Assembly: GCA_020718315.1 (NCBI GenBank)
Contig: DYSK01000090.1
Location: forward strand, 1-8,836
From: Draconibacterium orientale
GTDB taxonomy: Bacteria; Bacteroidota; Bacteroidia; Bacteroidales; UBA12170
Length of the DNA stretch: 8,836 nucleotides
Direction: 5' to 3'
Each line of letters opens with the position of its first letter. Position 1 is the stretch's first letter. The translations under genes and the position numbers were made by a program. Under the pieces are notes generated by a model that saw nothing but the letters and a program-made list of their open reading frames with translations, made no database searches and was not told the origin of the DNA. Positions 5,913 through 8,836 of the stretch are shown one piece after another.

Positions 5913-6956
5913 ATGGAAATGATTCGTTTTGAAGAAATAAATTATTTGTACGCTTGGCTCCTTTTGCCACTCTTTTTTGGGCTCTTTTGGGTGATGTTGC
6001 TCCGAAGAAAAAGAAATGTCAAGCAATTGGGAACTGCCGAACTGGTAAATTCTTTGATGCCCGATAAATCTAACTTTAAGATTTGGTTGAAATTTTTGTT
6101 GTTGGCAAGTGCTTATTTCTTTTTGATTTTCGGATTGGCAAATCCGCAAATTGGCTCAAAACTGGAAGAAGTGGAACGAAAAGGCGTGGATTTGGTCATT
6201 GCATTGGATGTTTCAAACAGTATGTTGGCCGAAGACATAAAGCCCAATCGTTTGGAACGTGCCAAACGTGCTATCGCTCAATTGATTGATAAACTCGAAG
6301 GCGATCGGATTGGAATAGTCGTTTTTGCCGGTAAAGCGTATATGCAGTTGCCGATAACTTCGGACTACAGTGCTGCAAAATTATTTTTGTCCACCATCGA
6401 TACCGAAATAGTTCCAACGCAAGGCACAAGCATTGGTCAGGCCATTGAATTGTCGCTCAAGGCTTTTCAAACAAACAACCACGAAAAAGCCATTGTAATA
6501 ATTACCGATGGCGAAGACCACGACGACAATCCAATTGCCGCCGCCGAAAAGGCTATTGAACAAGAAGTGAAAGTATATACCATTGGAATAGGCTTGCCCG
6601 AAGGCGCTCCCATTCCCGAATACAGAAGCGGGCAACAAATGGGTTACAAAAAAGATATTTCGGGAAAAACCGTTATTACTAAACTCGACGAACAAACTTT
6701 GCAAAAAGTAGCCGTCGCCGGAGAAGGCATTTATGTGCGCGCAAACAACACTTCAGCCGGACTAAATCAGGTTTTTGACGAAATAAGCAAAATGGAACGT
6801 CAGAAATACGAAACCAAGGTGTTTTCGAGTTACGAAGACAGGTTTCAATATTTTATTGGATTGGCTTTGTTTTTGCTGGTGATCGAACTTTTGATATTTG
6901 AGCGAAAAAGCAAGTTTGCCGTAAAAATTAAACTTTTTGAAAATAGGAAGATATGA
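5913..6956 (+). CDS. batB: BatB, VWA-domain inner-membrane protein
   Basis: The 347-residue paralog of BatA has the same plan: helices at about 11-30 and 58-76, a VWA domain, and a C-terminal helix at about 312-329. The metal site is intact, with DVSNSM (D99, S101, S103), T172 in GTSIG and D199 in ITDGEDHDD. The first and last metal ligands have the same residue numbers as in BatA, which points to an ancient duplication. GDRIGIVVFAGKAYMQLPITSDYSAAK is the BatB form of the conserved block. It probably works with BatA and the MoxR ATPase, perhaps as a heteromer (inference). The start is 11 bases after the batA stop, without a Shine-Dalgarno; an alternative ATG lies two codons further in. Its TGA overlaps the batC ATG by four bases. 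Confidence 0.93.
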   Translation: MEMIRFEEINYLYAWLLLPLFFGLFWVMLLRRKRNVKQLGTAELVNSLMPDKSNFKIWLKFLLLASAYFFLIFGLANPQIGSKLEEVERKGVDLVIALDVSNSMLAEDIKPNRLERAKRAIAQLIDKLEGDRIGIVVFAGKAYMQLPITSDYSAAKLFLSTIDTEIVPTQGTSIGQAIELSLKAFQTNNHEKAIVIITDGEDHDDNPIAAAEKAIEQEVKVYTIGIGLPEGAPIPEYRSGQQMGYKKDISGKTVITKLDEQTLQKVAVAGEGIYVRANNTSAGLNQVFDEISKMERQKYETKVFSSYEDRFQYFIGLALFLLVIELLIFERKSKFAVKIKLFENRKI

Positions 6957-7726
6957 GAAAGAAGTTCGTTTTAATCGTATTTCTAACAGTTTCTCTTTGG
7001 GTTCAAGCGCAAAGCGATAAAACATTGGTTCGCCAAGGAAACAAATCCTATCAAAGCAGCAATTATTCGCAAGCCGAACTCGATTATCGCAAAGCATTGG
7101 ATCGGAATCCCAATTCTTTGACGGGCAGTTTTAATTTGGGTGATGCCATTTATCAGCAAGAAGACTTTCAGAAAGCCGCCGAAACATTTGCGAAAATTGC
7201 CAACGCCGATGTTTCCAAAGAGCAGAAATCGAAATCATTCTATAATCTGGGAAACTCTTTTTTAAAGGCTAAACAATACGAACAAAGCATAGAAGCTTAC
7301 AAAATGGCCTTGCGCAACAATCCTGCCGACGACGATGCACGATACAATTTGGATTATGCTCGACAAATGCTGAAAAAACAACAAGAGCAGCAAAATCAAA
7401 ACAAGGATCAAAACAAAGACCAACAAAAAGATCAAAATAAGGATCAACAAAAAGATCAGCAAGACAAGAAAGATCAGCAAGATCAGCAAAAAGATCAGCA
7501 AGACAAGAAAGATCAACAGCAAAACAATCAAGACTCCAAACAGAATCAAGATCAAAAGGGAAGTCCTGAACAGCAAATGAACGATCAGCAATCCAAGCAA
7601 ATTTCGAAACAAGATGCTGAACGAATGCTTGAAGCATTGAAAAATAACGAAAAAAAGACGTTAGAAAAATTAAAAAAAGGAAAACTGGTAAATGCAAGAG
7701 TAGTAAAAAAAGAGAAAGATTGGTAA
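6953..7726 (+). CDS. batC: BatC, periplasmic TPR protein with Gln/Lys/Asp-rich segment
   Basis: The 257-residue protein begins with a signal peptide (about 1-19, cut near VQA/QS). Three tetratricopeptide-type helical repeats follow: about 24-53 (LVRQGNKSYQSSNYSQAELD), 58-84 and 95-127 (SFYNLGNSFLKAKQYEQSIE), so it is probably a scaffold. Residues 141-216 are low-complexity, almost only Gln, Lys, Asp and Asn, and likely disordered or coiled. The C-terminal block SKQDAERMLEALKNNEKKT and the ending KDW are typical of BatC proteins of this phylum. The location is probably periplasmic, either soluble or retained by an uncut signal. The 4-base overlap with batB shows coupling. AGGA at 6946-6949 is a weak possible ribosome site. 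The repeats make the length of the middle segment prone to change. Confidence 0.92.
   Translation: MRKKFVLIVFLTVSLWVQAQSDKTLVRQGNKSYQSSNYSQAELDYRKALDRNPNSLTGSFNLGDAIYQQEDFQKAAETFAKIANADVSKEQKSKSFYNLGNSFLKAKQYEQSIEAYKMALRNNPADDDARYNLDYARQMLKKQQEQQNQNKDQNKDQQKDQNKDQQKDQQDKKDQQDQQKDQQDKKDQQQNNQDSKQNQDQKGSPEQQMNDQQSKQISKQDAERMLEALKNNEKKTLEKLKKGKLVNARVVKKEKDW
7451..7528 (+). repeat. Two tandem 39-base units inside batC
   Basis: Unit 1 (7451-7489) encodes KDQQDKKDQQDQQ and unit 2 (7490-7528) encodes KDQQDKKDQQQNN. They are almost identical in DNA over the first 28 or so bases. They sit within a wider run of degenerate KDQ/NKDQ codons (7373-7600). The unit is 13 codons, so gain or loss by slippage keeps the frame. 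Confidence 0.75.
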
Positions 7727-7761
7727 GCAAAACTTGTATAGCTCCCAATGCTAAGATTTTA

Positions 7762-7769
7762 TACTTTTG
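7762..7769 (+). promoter_or_regulatory. -7 element (TACTTTTG) for separate batD transcription
   Basis: This exact TAnnTTTG match lies in the 67-base gap between batC and batD, 24 bases before the batD ATG. A TTG at 7734-7736 is a possible -33 box, though 25 intervening bases is slightly long. The A-rich leader (AATAAATAAGAAAA) just before the ATG is typical for the phylum. It may give batD, and whatever follows, an extra transcript. Confidence 0.5.
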
Positions 7770-7793
7770 TAACAGCCAAATAAATAAGAAAAA

Positions 7794-8836
7794 ATGAACC
7801 GATTGCTACACCTACTTAGCCTACTGTTAGTTTTGTTCAGTTCTCATCTGATAGCGCAAGATGTAAGCTTTACGATGAAAGCTCCCGATAGAGTAAGTCA
7901 AGGACAGCGGTTTAACATTGTTTTTGTTGTCAATGCAGAAATCGACGAGTTTCGGGCCCCCACCTTTGATGGATTTCAACTTCTAAGCGGTCCCAACCAA
8001 GCGCAAAGTTCGAGCATTTCTTTTGTAAATGGGAAAGTGTCGCAAAACATCAATATTTCATATAGTTATATTTTTGCTGCGCCAACAGCGGGTTCGTTTA
8101 CAATTGGTGCTGCAAAATGCAAGATCGACGGCAAAGAATATACAACAAAAGCGCAGTCTATCGAGGTTGTGGCAGGAAGTTCTGCTGGCACAAATACCAG
8201 TTCCACCGCTACCGCATCGGAGTCGGTTACGCTCGAAGATGTGGGCGACGACCAGCTTTTTATTAAAGTTTTTGTAAACAAGAAAAAAGTTTTTCAAGGC
8301 GAGCAGATTTTGCTTAGCAACAAAATATTCACCCTTGTTCCCGTTTCAAATCTTTCGGTAGATAAACTTTCGGCATATCCCGGATTTTGGAGTGTAAATT
8401 TGATGGACAATAGCGAGCAGTTGAAACAATACAATCAAACCGTTAATGGAAAAGAATATATTGTTGCCGATTTAAAGCGAGAAGCTCTTTTTGCCCAAAA
8501 ATCCGGCCGATTGGAGATTGCACCTATGGAATTGAGTTGTGTTGCCAAAATACCAAACAGCAAGAAAAAAACGAATTCGAACGATCCCTTTTTCGATAGC
8601 TTTTTCAACGATCCTTTCTTTAATAATGCCTATCAAAGTGTCGAAAAAAAGCTCGCTACAAAAAAAATCAGCATCGAAGTTGTTCCATTGCCTTCACAAG
8701 GAAAACCGCTGGATTTTAGTGGCGCTGTGGGCGAATATTCAATCAGTTCGAGTATTGATCGGCTCAGCTTGAAAACCAATGAAGCGGTTGTGGTAAAATA
8801 TTCGGTAAGCGGTGATGGAAACCTGGAGTTGATATC
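7794..8836 (+). CDS. batD: BatD N-terminal part (runs off right edge)
   Basis: The frame is open from ATG 7794 to the window end, giving 347 residues and two extra bases. The protein starts with a signal peptide (about 1-21, cut near LIA/QD). It continues with beta-rich modules typical of BatD oxygen-tolerance proteins: KAPDRVSQGQRFNIVFVVN, a second module from about 153 with QLFIKVFVNKKKVFQGEQIL, then AYPGFWSVNLMD, and an Asp/Phe-rich loop DPFFDSFFNDPFF (264-276). A further module begins near the edge (LKTNEAVVVKYSVSGDGN). BatD proteins are usually about 600 residues with a membrane helix near the end, so roughly the last 40% is missing here. It is thought to work on the periplasmic side with BatA, BatB and BatC. 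Unlike its neighbours it is separated from the preceding gene by 67 bases holding a promoter-like element. Confidence 0.92.
   Translation, partial: MNRLLHLLSLLLVLFSSHLIAQDVSFTMKAPDRVSQGQRFNIVFVVNAEIDEFRAPTFDGFQLLSGPNQAQSSSISFVNGKVSQNINISYSYIFAAPTAGSFTIGAAKCKIDGKEYTTKAQSIEVVAGSSAGTNTSSTATASESVTLEDVGDDQLFIKVFVNKKKVFQGEQILLSNKIFTLVPVSNLSVDKLSAYPGFWSVNLMDNSEQLKQYNQTVNGKEYIVADLKREALFAQKSGRLEIAPMELSCVAKIPNSKKKTNSNDPFFDSFFNDPFFNNAYQSVEKKLATKKISIEVVPLPSQGKPLDFSGAVGEYSISSSIDRLSLKTNEAVVVKYSVSGDGNLELI

Noticed and set aside
7262..7748. Long leucine/isoleucine-rich minus-strand frames opposite batC
   Set aside because: They are the reverse complement of the Gln/Lys/Asp repeat codons and only mimic membrane proteins.
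7736..7756. TAGC/GCTA mini-hairpin followed by T-rich sequence after batC
   Set aside because: A four-base stem is too weak to call a terminator.
8029..8297. Short frames on both strands within the batD region
   Set aside because: The batD frame is continuously open from 7794 to the window end with family motifs; the others are shadows.
1..8836. tRNA, rRNA, CRISPR array, complete insertion sequence or transposase
   Set aside because: None was seen by eye on either strand.

Overview
The window looks like a chromosomal segment of a Bacteroidota bacterium, most likely order Bacteroidales or a close relative (inference). The evidence is a complete, canonically ordered aerotolerance (bat) cluster, matches to the Bacteroidota promoter element TAnnTTTG close upstream of start codons, A-rich leaders mostly without Shine-Dalgarno sequences, and accessory-gene remnants (an RHS protein and a DUF4143 ATPase) of types common in that phylum.

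Left region (about 1-900): decayed accessory DNA. The minus strand carries a piece of an RHS/YD-repeat protein broken by a one-base frameshift in a T7 run (54-60). Next come a small hairpin and a perfect 16-base palindrome. The palindrome abuts the C-terminal end of a DUF4143 ATP-binding protein that has lost its ATPase half. Convergent to it is a short minus-strand coding remnant (629-832) split by one in-frame stop.

Middle region (875-2030): an RluB/RsuA-type rRNA pseudouridine synthase with a good Bacteroidota promoter. It is followed by what looks like a frameshifted two-helix membrane protein remnant (1743-1887) overlapping a small hairpin, then the promoter region of the bat operon.

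Right region (2005-8836): a co-directional cluster made of a MoxR AAA+ ATPase, a DUF58 protein with an intact VWA metal site, a membrane protein with a BatD-like ectodomain and a DUF4381-like cytoplasmic tail, BatA, BatB, BatC and the first 347 residues of BatD. BatD runs off the right edge. Gene junctions are tight (4-base ATGA overlaps, an 11-base overlap, an 11-base gap), except before the DUF58 gene and before batD. The batD gap carries an exact TAnnTTTG element, so batD may also be transcribed separately.

How the genes may work together: MoxR ATPases paired with VWA proteins are generally seen as chaperone-like machines for maturation of protein complexes or metal centres. The likely layout is a cytoplasmic ATPase and DUF58 protein, BatA and BatB in the inner membrane, a periplasmic TPR protein (BatC), and exported BatD-type proteins as membrane partners. 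The cluster was named for an aerotolerance phenotype in Bacteroides fragilis, but its client is not settled. I see no wholly new system. The most useful observations are the gene remnants flanking the operon, the strong Shine-Dalgarno before batA, the separate batD promoter candidate, and the repeat-rich segment in batC.
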